Source: JAQBDA01 sp041301185 (GTDB lineage: Bacteria; Chloroflexota; Anaerolineae; Anaerolineales; UBA4823). From it: 5,136 nt of DNA. The position numbers and the translations under genes are program-made. Below, one piece after another: positions 1 to 5,017 of the stretch. The stretch covers positions 1-5,136 of the forward strand of contig JBFYSV010000072.1 of assembly GCA_041301185.1 (NCBI GenBank). Reading direction: 5' to 3'. A model generated the notes under the pieces. It ran no database searches. It was not told the DNA's origin and was given only the letters and a program-made list of their open reading frames with translations. Within the stretch, counting starts at the first letter, position 1. Every line of letters begins with the position of its first letter.

Positions 1-116
1 AGCTCCACTTCAAGCCCCATCTGGAACTGTTCGATACCAAAATCTTGCCAATCGATGCCTAAAGCATCACCAATCCGCTTTGCCTCAGCCAGGCTAAACC
101 GTTTCTCCGCAGGCAT
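1..116 (-). CDS. DUF5661-like small protein, N-terminal part (runs off the left edge)
   Basis: The minus strand reads MPAEKRFSLAEAKRIGD followed by ALGIDWQDFGIEQFQMGLEVEL and continues beyond the window, so only the first 38 codons are visible. The pattern EAKRIGD, GIDW, then EQFxMGLEVEL resembles the start of DUF5661 family proteins, small soluble proteins of unknown function; the assignment is from memory of the family. Three in-frame ATG codons exist, at 209, 176 and 116. I chose 116 because a strong GAAGGAG site lies 7 bases before it, while 176 and 209 have no good site and would add an arginine-rich leader (RFRRRFP) not expected in the family. The gene follows glsB after 305 bases and a hairpin, so it probably has its own promoter. 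The function cannot be given. Confidence 0.7.
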   Translation of the reverse strand, partial: MPAEKRFSLAEAKRIGDALGIDWQDFGIEQFQMGLEVE

Positions 117-123
117 AGGGAAT

Positions 124-130
124 CTCCTTC
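124..130 (-). promoter_or_regulatory. Shine-Dalgarno site deciding the start of the DUF5661-like gene
   Basis: The minus strand carries GAAGGAG here, 7 bases before the ATG at 114-116. The two longer in-frame starts (ATG at 176 and 209) lack such a site, so this element decides the start. Confidence 0.75.
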
Positions 131-222
131 TAAATCGAATAACCTCCGGAGTTCCGGTTGGGTTTGTCTCGCTCATAAATTCAATTTTTATCAAGCTACC
201 CCTTCTCATCCACCGCCCAGAA

Positions 223-261
223 GATATTGATCACCAATAGTCGGGGGAGATCAGAACAGGA
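223..261 (-). repeat. 39-base repeat, copy A
   Basis: This copy matches positions 938-976 without gaps at 30 of 39 bases. The best core on the plus strand is GGGGGAGATCA, then R, then AACAG. Both copies have the same orientation and both lie upstream of minus-strand genes, this one 107 to 145 bases before the DUF5661-like start. A regulatory role is inferred. Confidence 0.55.
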
Positions 262-307
262 TGAACGTGTCTGTTATCGAGGGGCTTGATACTCGCGCCA
301 CATGATC

Positions 308-353
308 AAATCCACAAAGCGCAAGATGGTCAAAGCTTGTACTTCGTGGATTT
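308..353 (-). promoter_or_regulatory. Stable RNA hairpin downstream of the GlsB-like gene
   Basis: An 18-base arm (308-325) faces a second arm (336-353) across a 10-base loop. As minus-strand RNA the stem has 15 Watson-Crick pairs, 2 G-U wobbles and one A-C mismatch; as plus-strand RNA the wobbles become mismatches. It starts about 69 bases after the glsB stop. There is no U-tract after it on the minus strand, so it is not a textbook intrinsic terminator; it may protect the 3' end or assist termination. Confidence 0.5.
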
Positions 354-421
354 TCGTTGTTTAGCCTTTCCAAAGGTTGCTGTCTGTCCCTTTATGCGAC
401 ACCGCGGAGGCATTGCTGACT

Positions 422-682
422 TTAGCGTCGTCTCCCACCCACCAGGCGCAGCAGGAAAAGCAACAACAGCGCTCCAAGGAACGCGATCACGATCGACGTC
501 AAGTTGATCCCCGACATCGGATCACCGAGGTTGAAGAAATAGGAGGCGATGAACCCTCCCAACAGACCGCCGATCACACCGACGACGATGTCTCCAATCA
601 ACCCAAAGCCTCCACCTTTCATAACCCTTCCGGCTAACCAGCCGGCGATCAAACCTACAACAATCCAGGATAGTATTGACAT
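422..682 (-). CDS. GlsB/YeaQ/YmgE family stress response membrane protein (transglycosylase-associated protein)
   Basis: This 86-residue protein is almost wholly hydrophobic, with three predicted membrane segments (about 4-19, 28-50 and 60-80). It carries the family hallmarks: an opening MSILSWIVVGLIAGWLAG, then MKGGGFGLIGDIVVG (21-35) and a glycine-rich GGLLGGFIA (38-46), and it ends with the basic tail RRR. The length is normal for the family. Members sit in the cytoplasmic membrane and are induced by acid, osmotic or cell-envelope stress in several bacteria; their biochemical role is unknown, and the transglycosylase name is historical. GGAG lies 7 bases before the ATG. The stop of a decayed csbD copy lies only 13 bases upstream, so the two were probably once co-transcribed; glsB itself is intact. 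A hairpin follows it at 308-353. Confidence 0.95.
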   Translation of the reverse strand: MSILSWIVVGLIAGWLAGRVMKGGGFGLIGDIVVGVIGGLLGGFIASYFFNLGDPMSGINLTSIVIAFLGALLLLFLLRLVGGRRR

Positions 683-784
683 TTCAATTCTCCATTTATC
701 TTCGACTGAGATTCCGGATCACTTCTTCTACCCGCCGTTTGAACTTCTTTTCGGCTCGCTGGCGGGTGCAGCCATTCCTATGTT

Positions 785-819
785 GGTGCAAAGCCGACCA
801 ACAGGCCGGCTTTGCCACC
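785..819 (-). repeat. Hairpin inside the csbD remnant
   Basis: On the minus strand the arms are GGTGGCAAAGCCGGCC and GGTCGGCTTTGCACC around a TGTT loop. They form about 15 pairs with one bulged G and one G-U pair. The right arm resembles the native csbD codons (GTCGGCTTG and CTCCAACA), while the left arm does not match csbD. No U-tract follows, so an intrinsic terminator is doubtful. Confidence 0.6.
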
Positions 820-878
820 CATACCAGATCATTGTTAGTAAGCTCGCCTCTCACTATTTGACCTGGCCACGCATTTCC

Positions 879-892
879 TTATGAATTCATAA
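879..892. repeat. Perfect 14-base palindrome
   Basis: TTATGAATTCATAA reads identically on both strands. It lies in the start region of the csbD remnant, about 200 bases before glsB. It could be an operator site or a by-product of AT-rich decay; nothing else supports a binding site. Confidence 0.35.
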
Positions 893-937
893 TTCATTCT
901 ATAACCAGAGGCCTCAAGTTACATCCACCAGTGAGGG

Positions 938-976
938 GATATTTACCTACACCAGTTGGGGGAGATCAAAACAGAA
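938..976 (-). repeat. 39-base repeat, copy B
   Basis: This copy matches 223-261 without gaps at 30 of 39 bases, with the core GGGGGAGATCAAAACAG on the plus strand. It lies 41 to 79 bases before the ATG of the csbD remnant and about 256 before glsB, where a promoter or operator for that unit would be expected. On the minus strand TTGATC is followed after 18 bases by TAAATA, a weak promoter-like pair that is not well kept in copy A. Confidence 0.55.
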
Positions 977-1043
977 GTATCTCAGGTTGCATTTAAAAAA
1001 GCACGGGGGCAGACCGATTAATCTCCAAATGCCTTTCCCCTTC

Positions 1044-1550
1044 TTATTGGATCATTGAAAAACGCTGGTAGGGATCAGCTTCAGGTTCATATAAAGGAAC
1101 GAATATACCTCCTGCAGTTAACAAATACTCTGTTCCTTTCTCGGGTACGTTCCAACCCCTGTTAATACAATATCCCTGTACGGTGTCCTGGCTATCGATG
1201 CGTGTAAACGTTGCCAAGTCGTAGCGCTGATCACCTAATTCATACCCCAGACTGGTAATATTGGTTACTTTCCAGATCTGTTCGGACCCGGACAGAACAA
1301 TGGGTAAACGTATCGAAAAATAGCTAACCTGCATTGCTGTCGGCATCACTGCCGGCGGCATGACTGCTGTTGGTATTAACATTACCGGTATTTCTTGCTG
1401 CGGGGTTGATTGGGATTCCTTTTGGCGGTTTAGCAACAAAACACTTATGGCACAAGCTGTGACAAGAATGCCCACGATGAGTAACAAACCAATGAGTAAA
1501 ACAGGCCAATTTTCATCTCTGGCAGATCTCGGCTCGTTTTCGCTTGACAT
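1044..1550 (-). CDS. Unrecognised single-pass membrane (or lipid-anchored) protein with extracytoplasmic domain
   Basis: I do not recognise this 168-residue protein. It has a short, charged, mostly acidic N-terminus (1-14), one hydrophobic segment (about 15-40), a basic NRQK stop, then a low-complexity proline, methionine and alanine linker with a near-repeat (IPTAVMPPAVMPTAMQ, 59-74), and a C-terminal domain of about 95 residues rich in beta-type and aromatic positions (75-168). The likely layout is a membrane anchor with the C-terminal domain outside the cytoplasm. VTAC (30-33) fits the lipobox pattern, but seven hydrophobic residues follow the cysteine and the N-terminus is acidic, so an ordinary membrane anchor is more likely. 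GGAG lies 6 bases before the ATG. It is 154 bases downstream of the permease operon and 146 bases before the csbD remnant, so it is probably its own unit. No catalytic motif is visible. Confidence 0.8.
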   Translation of the reverse strand: MSSENEPRSARDENWPVLLIGLLLIVGILVTACAISVLLLNRQKESQSTPQQEIPVMLIPTAVMPPAVMPTAMQVSYFSIRLPIVLSGSEQIWKVTNITSLGYELGDQRYDLATFTRIDSQDTVQGYCINRGWNVPEKGTEYLLTAGGIFVPLYEPEADPYQRFSMIQ

Positions 1551-1606
1551 CGCTAACTCCAGTTCAACTATCGTGATTTATTTGGACTACCGCTTCTTGC
1601 TGCTGC

Positions 1607-1620
1607 TTTTACTGGTAAAA
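1607..1620. promoter_or_regulatory. Operator-like inverted repeat before the 168-residue protein
   Basis: TTTTAC and GTAAAA flank a two-base centre, 57 to 70 bases before the ATG at 1550, in the 154-base gap after the permease operon. The position suits an operator, but no matching promoter hexamers are convincing and there is no second copy in the window. Confidence 0.3.
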
Positions 1621-1704
1621 CGAAACAATCAAGTAAGCACCGAAAGGGAAAGATAAAACCACTCAGAAAAGTTCTAGGCCAGAATGAACCAGGCAACGAA
1701 GGTG

Positions 1705-2949
1705 TCAGGGCAAGGTGTACTCTTCAAGCTCGGGCTGCGGCGCCGTGGGCAACAATTGCTCGGCAGGTTGTGCTGGTAGCGCAGCTTGCAGGATGGGTTC
1801 AGCTTTCTCAATCAGATGGGTGAGCCGCTCCATGCTGCTGGTCACCAATGCCAGTGGCGGTTCATCCATTGCCTTTATGATGTCCCACACGCGTGCTTGA
1901 CGATCCATGAGGTCTGAAATCTGGGCGGCTGCCCCTGAAACAGCGCGGCGGCTGACCAGACGGCTCCACAGGATTTGGCATACAACCGATATAGGCGGTG
2001 CAATGATGATGCCAATAAGACCAAAAGCGTCTGCCAGGGCGATGAGCAGAACAATGGTCAGAACGGGATTATTCCATCTGCGGTTGAAAAGCCGTGGCTT
2101 GACCCATACTCCCAAGGCGATCAAGACAACCAGCGCATAGAGTGCGGTAACCAGGCCGAGTTGCACGCTGGTCAACAACCCCACCAAAAATACCGGAATT
2201 ACCACCAGTGGCGCCCCAACCACAGGAATCATGCTTGCCAGGGCGCCTGCCACTGCCAGGAGCGCCGGGTAAGGGGACCCGAGCAGCCAGAAACCCAGGC
2301 CCAATAACAGCCCGACCAGGAGACTTTGGATTACCTCGCCGCGTATGTAAGCGCCGAGTTCAGTCTCGACCGTCCGCCACATCCCGCGCGCCTGTTTTCG
2401 CTGCCCTGATGGAAGCAAGGATAGCCAGAGGCGTTCAAAATGAATTTGATTGATGCTCCAATAGATGCTCAAGAACAGGATGATGAATGCAACACTCACG
2501 AATCCGCCAATGCCCTGCGTAAAGCCAAGTATGGTCGGCAGCAAGAGTTGCCCTTGGTCGCCGGTAAATGCTTCGATGAGCTGACTCGGCGGTGGCAGCC
2601 GCGCAACCAGCGCCTGTTGGAGCGAGCTACCCTCCAACCATACCGGCAGCCTCCACACATCCTGCGCTGACAGACTATTGGCTAACTGTTGAATCTCATT
2701 GATGGCGGTCTTACCCGCCAGGAAGAGTAAGAAGCCAAAACTGCTCAGGGCTACCAGGTACAGCAGAATCCAAGCCAGACGTACCACAAAGCTTCGCCCA
2801 ACAAGGCGTTTAACCAACGGGCGCAGCGCTGCCGCAAGGGTTAGCGAGATCAACACATAAACGACAACAATCCGGAACTGCCACAGAACCACCAGTGCCA
2901 GTAAGGTAGTCATAACCGCCGTAGCATACCCTACCAGTTGTTTGGTCAT
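1705..2949 (-). CDS. AI-2E family transporter (second permease of the pair)
   Basis: This 414-residue polytopic membrane protein belongs to the AI-2E (formerly UPF0118, PerM/TqsA) family. Hydrophobic segments lie at about 8-24, 26-42, 58-79, 147-166, 208-224, 226-256, 260-282 and 296-328. Family marks are GAYIRGE (199-205), the loop IPVVGAP (241-247) and the closing GLIGIIIAPP (310-319). The usual N/E-x-LLxP motif before the last helices is degenerate here (VWVKPRLFNRRW, 281-292), unlike in the upstream partner. After the core there is an 80-residue cytoplasmic-type tail (331-414) that is helical and then proline and glutamate rich, longer than usual. Members export small molecules such as autoinducer-2 or act as sodium/proton antiporters; the substrate here is unknown. 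Its ATG overlaps the stop of the upstream permease in ATGA and has only a weak ribosome site, pointing to translational coupling. Confidence 0.92.
   Translation of the reverse strand: MTKQLVGYATAVMTTLLALVVLWQFRIVVVYVLISLTLAAALRPLVKRLVGRSFVVRLAWILLYLVALSSFGFLLFLAGKTAINEIQQLANSLSAQDVWRLPVWLEGSSLQQALVARLPPPSQLIEAFTGDQGQLLLPTILGFTQGIGGFVSVAFIILFLSIYWSINQIHFERLWLSLLPSGQRKQARGMWRTVETELGAYIRGEVIQSLLVGLLLGLGFWLLGSPYPALLAVAGALASMIPVVGAPLVVIPVFLVGLLTSVQLGLVTALYALVVLIALGVWVKPRLFNRRWNNPVLTIVLLIALADAFGLIGIIIAPPISVVCQILWSRLVSRRAVSGAAAQISDLMDRQARVWDIIKAMDEPPLALVTSSMERLTHLIEKAEPILQAALPAQPAEQLLPTAPQPELEEYTLP
2946..2949 (-). other. ATGA overlap coupling the two permeases
   Basis: The stop TGA (2948-2946) of the first permease and the start ATG (2949-2947) of the second share bases. 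The ribosome site before the second start is weak (CAGG), so reinitiation by ribosomes finishing the first gene is likely. Confidence 0.85.
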
Positions 2950-4220
2950 GGCATGCCTGATGGACTGACCTGTGCCAGCAGAGCGTCAAGGTCAGTTGTG
3001 ATGGTCTCAATCTCATCCAATACCTGATCGGTTTGCTTGACCATCAGATCTGAGCCCCCTTTTTTAAGCCGCGCTTGCTTGCGCAGGTCTTGGGCCAGGT
3101 CTTGCGCTTCATAGCGCAGCCGGCTGGCAGAATCACGACCAGCCGAGACCTCTGGCTCCATCGCGGCTGGATGAAAGACAAAGCGATCCAGCAAGAGCTG
3201 AATGATGGCTGCTGTAGGAATTGCCATCAGCGCGCCGGCAATGCCGAACAAAGAACTAAAGGCAAATATCGCCAGCAGGGAGACGAACGGATTGACCCCC
3301 ACCGCCTTACGCATGACGCGCGGCACCAGCAGGCTGTTTTCTACCTGCTGAATAACCAGTGTGGCGATGATCACCCACACCAACTTGGAAGGTGCGATGG
3401 ACAAGGCGATCACCGCTGCAGGAATGGCGCCAAGCAGCGGACCAATCATGGGTACGGCTTCCAGCAAGCCCGCCATGAGCGCCAGCACCAGGGCGTTGGG
3501 CAAGCCGATGAGCAGATAGGCTACCAGTGCCATGATTCCAATGACCAGGCAAAGGACGCCTTGTCCGGCAAGGAAGAAACCGACCTTGGTTTCCATGGCT
3601 GATATCAGTTCGCGAATGCTCTCGCGCTGGCCCATTGGAATCAGGAGCAACAATGATTGGACGGTTCGCGGCCCATCGAGCGTCCAGTGTAAGGTTAATA
3701 GCAGAATTGCTGTGGCCATAAAGATGACCTTTGCTGCTGATGACACGTAACCCCATGCTTGCCCTGCAGAAGCCAGCACCTGCTCGCCGGTTTGCTGTAC
3801 CGGCTCCAGGCTGGGTAGTGTCGCTGGAAGGAACTCACTCAATCGCACAATCAATGAATTGGGATAATTAACCATCCACTCACGCAGGCTTTGGTAATAA
3901 CCCGGCACTGCTGCAGCAATCGTTGTGCCTTGCTCGACAATCAACGGAAATAGTAAAAACGCGAAGCCGATGATAAGGGCGAGGAGCAGAATATAGACAA
4001 GAATGACCCCCGCGATCCGGGGGAGTCCTCTCCGGTGCAACCAGGCTACGACGGGCCTGATCACCGTGCCCATCACGATAGCGACAAACAAGATGAAAAC
4101 GACTTGGTTAAACCGGTAGAGAAGCCAGAAGCTCAGGGCGACAAAGACGAGGACGAGAGTCGCCCACATGACGCGCCGGAATGTCCATTGATACGGTTGT
4201 GGAGGTGACTGGAGTGCCAT
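2946..4220 (-). CDS. AI-2E family transporter (first permease of the pair)
   Basis: This 424-residue polytopic membrane protein belongs to the AI-2E/PerM family. Hydrophobic segments lie at about 18-34, 38-56, 69-94, 160-180, 221-240, 243-272, 279-297 and 312-345. Conserved elements are clear: EAVPMIGPLLGAIPA (254-268), ENSLLVPRVM (294-303), VGVNPFVSLLAIF (307-319) and FGIAGALMAIPTAA (325-338). The hydrophilic stretch 95-157 is the usual large loop. A charged helical tail (351-416, possible coiled coil) extends past the standard core. The role is transport of a small solute or ion across the cytoplasmic membrane; the substrate cannot be read from the sequence. AGGGAT lies just before the ATG. 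Its TGA overlaps the ATG of the next permease by 4 bases, so both are made from one message and could form a mixed oligomer. A near-palindrome lies 20 to 38 bases before the start. Confidence 0.93.
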   Translation of the reverse strand: MALQSPPQPYQWTFRRVMWATLVLVFVALSFWLLYRFNQVVFILFVAIVMGTVIRPVVAWLHRRGLPRIAGVILVYILLLALIIGFAFLLFPLIVEQGTTIAAAVPGYYQSLREWMVNYPNSLIVRLSEFLPATLPSLEPVQQTGEQVLASAGQAWGYVSSAAKVIFMATAILLLTLHWTLDGPRTVQSLLLLIPMGQRESIRELISAMETKVGFFLAGQGVLCLVIGIMALVAYLLIGLPNALVLALMAGLLEAVPMIGPLLGAIPAAVIALSIAPSKLVWVIIATLVIQQVENSLLVPRVMRKAVGVNPFVSLLAIFAFSSLFGIAGALMAIPTAAIIQLLLDRFVFHPAAMEPEVSAGRDSASRLRYEAQDLAQDLRKQARLKKGGSDLMVKQTDQVLDEIETITTDLDALLAQVSPSGMP

Positions 4221-4239
4221 GCTATCCCTACGTTTGGTG

Positions 4240-4258
4240 ACACGCGGTCATCCCGTGT
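4240..4258. promoter_or_regulatory. Operator-like near-palindrome before the permease operon
   Basis: ACACGCGGT and ATCCCGTGT flank a single central C; seven of nine positions are complementary and one more would be a G-T pair. It lies 20 to 38 bases before the first permease ATG, a position suited to a repressor site or an mRNA leader structure. No promoter hexamers can be fixed with confidence. Confidence 0.35.
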
Positions 4259-4286
4259 GTACAAGGCCTTTATCCATGCTCAATGC

Positions 4287-4329
4287 CTGTATCAGCGCCC
4301 CAACTCGCTGGAGAAGGGGCGCTGTACAG
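4287..4329 (-). terminator. Bulged hairpin after csbD, possible terminator
   Basis: The minus strand reads CTGTACAGCGCCCC, a 14-base loop, then GGGGCGCTG, a bulged A and TACAG, giving 14 pairs with a single bulge. It lies 24 bases after the csbD stop and ahead of the permease operon. No U-tract follows, so it may act as a weak or factor-assisted terminator, or as a stabiliser of the csbD message. Confidence 0.5.
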
Positions 4330-4352
4330 CCAAAGCACAAGTAAGCCGAGCC

Positions 4353-4571
4353 TCAAACTTTCTTAGCCGCCTCTTTCACATCTGCAATCCGCTTGTTGAA
4401 TTCCTCTTCGGCAGCCTCGCGGGTGTAGCCGTACTTCTGTTGGAGCAAGCCGACGATTTGTTCGGCATTGCCGTTTGCCTGTTCCAGCTCATCGTCGGTG
4501 AGCTCGCCCCACCACTCTTTGATCTGGCCCTTCATTTCCTTCCACTTGCCTTCGAAAATATCCTTGTTCAT
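4353..4571 (-). CDS. csbD: CsbD family stress protein
   Basis: This 72-residue, very hydrophilic, helix-forming protein has the standard family layout: an opening MNKDIFEGKWKEMKGQIKEWWGELTDDEL (the W-x5-G-x3-E-W-W-G-x-L-T-D-D-E-L pattern), a middle AEQIVGLLQQKYGYTRE (36-52) and a charged helix EEEFNKRI (55-62). Length is typical. CsbD was named as a gene of the sigma-B regulon in Bacillus subtilis; the family is induced by general stress in many bacteria and its molecular function is unknown. It is expected to be cytoplasmic. GAAAGGAT lies 6 bases before the ATG. A leader inverted repeat (4594-4619) is found just upstream, and a hairpin after the stop. A decayed relative lies at 696-897. Confidence 0.94.
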   Translation of the reverse strand: MNKDIFEGKWKEMKGQIKEWWGELTDDELEQANGNAEQIVGLLQQKYGYTREAAEEEFNKRIADVKEAAKKV

Positions 4572-4593
4572 GGTGTGATCCTTTCAATCTTTC

Positions 4594-4619
4594 GGATAAG
4601 CTGCCCCTGCTGTTTATCC
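4594..4619 (-). promoter_or_regulatory. Inverted repeat in the csbD leader
   Basis: GGATAA and TTATCC face each other across 14 bases, extendable by one C-G and one G-T pair, 23 to 48 bases before the csbD ATG. It may fold in the 5' untranslated RNA. The rest of the 151-base gap (4572-4722) is GC-rich with minor repeats and no clear promoter. Confidence 0.35.
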
Positions 4620-4722
4620 CGGCGCTCCGGGCAGCGTAGCGCGCTGGTCTCCCAAACATCTGTTCGAATGAGTTGGGCTCTACAACAAATTGGGTGAAAT
4701 ACTGGCAGCGGAGTGCGCGGTG

Positions 4723-4887
4723 CTAGAGATTAACCACCCCAAGGAGCTGCAATATGAGCAGTACGACGGCGATGACAATCAGAACATGGATCCAGCTGCC
4801 GGTTTTCGGGAATCTTGGGCTTATGTTCGAACCTAAAAAGCCAAGCAGCCACAGTACTACTAGAATTACGATGATAGTCCACAACAT
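4723..4887 (-). CDS. Lmo0937-type small membrane protein
   Basis: A 54-codon gene opening MLWTIIVILVVLWLLGFLG and ending in LLGVVNL before TAG. It has two membrane segments (about 2-18 and 33-52) joined by a short polar turn, SNISPRFPKTGSW (20-32). This fits the Lmo0937 family of tiny two-helix membrane proteins, often annotated beside CsbD and other stress proteins; function is unknown. AAAGGAG stands 8 bases before the ATG, which supports real translation despite the small size. It is 151 bases upstream of csbD in the same direction and could share its transcript. Its leader contains the perfect hairpin at 4924-4957, which also ends the preceding gene. Confidence 0.87.
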   Translation of the reverse strand: MLWTIIVILVVLWLLGFLGSNISPRFPKTGSWIHVLIVIAVVLLILQLLGVVNL

Positions 4888-4923
4888 GAGATCTCTCCTT
4901 TTATTATCAGGTTTTTCGGTTGG

Positions 4924-4957
4924 GGTCAGGTGAAGGGTCTTTGCCCTTCACCTGACC
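4924..4957 (-). terminator. Perfect 14-bp hairpin between the DUF883-like and Lmo0937-like genes
   Basis: GGTCAGGTGAAGGG and CCCTTCACCTGACC form a perfect 14-bp stem with a 6-base loop. It lies 61 bases after the DUF883-like stop and 36 bases before the Lmo0937-like ATG. Neither side has a U-tract, so it is either a U-less terminator, a barrier to nucleases, or a leader structure for the downstream gene. Confidence 0.6.
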
Positions 4958-4966
4958 ATTTCACAA

Positions 4967-4994
4967 CAAAGAAGGATTCAGCACCTCTTCTTTG
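4967..4994 (-). terminator. AT-rich hairpin after the DUF883-like gene
   Basis: On the minus strand CAAAGAAG pairs with CTTCTTTG across a 12-base loop, followed by the T-rich TTGTG. It begins 24 bases after the stop at 5018. The stem is weak (8 bp) but the position and the following T-rich run fit a modest intrinsic terminator. Confidence 0.4.
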
Positions 4995-5017
4995 GGACTG
5001 CTATTGCCAGTCTGGGG

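Larger units (their letters stand above)
117..421. other. 305-base gene-free stretch between glsB-like gene and DUF5661-like gene
   Basis: No convincing coding region is seen on either strand; the open plus-strand frames here have no recognisable product or ribosome site. The stretch holds a hairpin (308-353), one copy of a 39-base repeat (223-261), a TATTG-5-CAATA inverted repeat (225-239) inside that repeat, and a CCGGA-2-TCCGG inverted repeat (146-157) 30 to 41 bases before the DUF5661-like start. One short minus frame between stop codons (from about 356 down to 276, with KIHEVQALTILRF and VDLIMWREYQAPR) has a protein-like look but lacks a usable start codon, so it is not called as a gene. 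Confidence 0.6.
696..897 (-). pseudogene. Decayed second copy of a csbD gene
   Basis: The minus strand contains pieces matching the intact CsbD of this window in order: KEMRGQVK (880-857; CsbD has KEMKGQIK), then TAG and TGA where CsbD has the codons for E and W, then after a one-base loss GELTNNDL (848-825; CsbD GELTDDEL), a scrambled middle, and ALHQHRNGCTRQRAEKKF with RRVEEV (794-720; CsbD GLLQQKYGYTREAAEEEF with KRIADV) to a TAA at 696-698. The start region from the ATG at 897 is about 13 bases shorter than in csbD. An internal hairpin (785-819) occupies the middle. A GTG at 852-854 could open a 52-codon frame, but there is no good ribosome site, and the middle does not resemble CsbD. The remnant ends 13 bases before glsB. 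CsbD proteins are small hydrophilic stress proteins of unclear mechanism. Confidence 0.8.

Noticed and set aside
276..356. Short minus frame reading KIHEVQALTILRFVDLIMW
   Set aside because: It has a protein-like look but no usable start codon between its flanking stops, and most of it coincides with the hairpin at 308-353, which explains the base pattern better.
549..884. A 111-codon plus-strand frame containing FELLFGSLAGAAIP
   Set aside because: It is the antisense of glsB and of the csbD remnant; its similarity to the antisense frame of csbD is what led to the pseudogene, not evidence of a plus-strand gene.
989..1032. T-run (995-1000 on the minus strand) after the 168-residue gene as a terminator
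   Set aside because: No stable GC-rich stem precedes the T-run; only a 6-bp GCATTT/AAATGC repeat with a long loop is present.
3075..3602. A 175-codon open frame on the plus strand, and other long antisense frames inside the permeases (for example 1975-2307 and 3307-3756)
   Set aside because: They lie wholly inside well-supported AI-2E genes; their translations are rich in Q, H and R, have no recognisable domain and no ribosome site, as expected of shadow frames.
4257..4697. A 146-codon plus-strand frame opposite csbD
   Set aside because: It is antisense to the intact csbD and its flanks, has no ribosome site and no product I recognise.
4888..4922. GATAAT before the Lmo0937-like gene as a -10 promoter element
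   Set aside because: It would place the transcription start inside the ribosome binding site, and no suitably spaced -35 element is seen.
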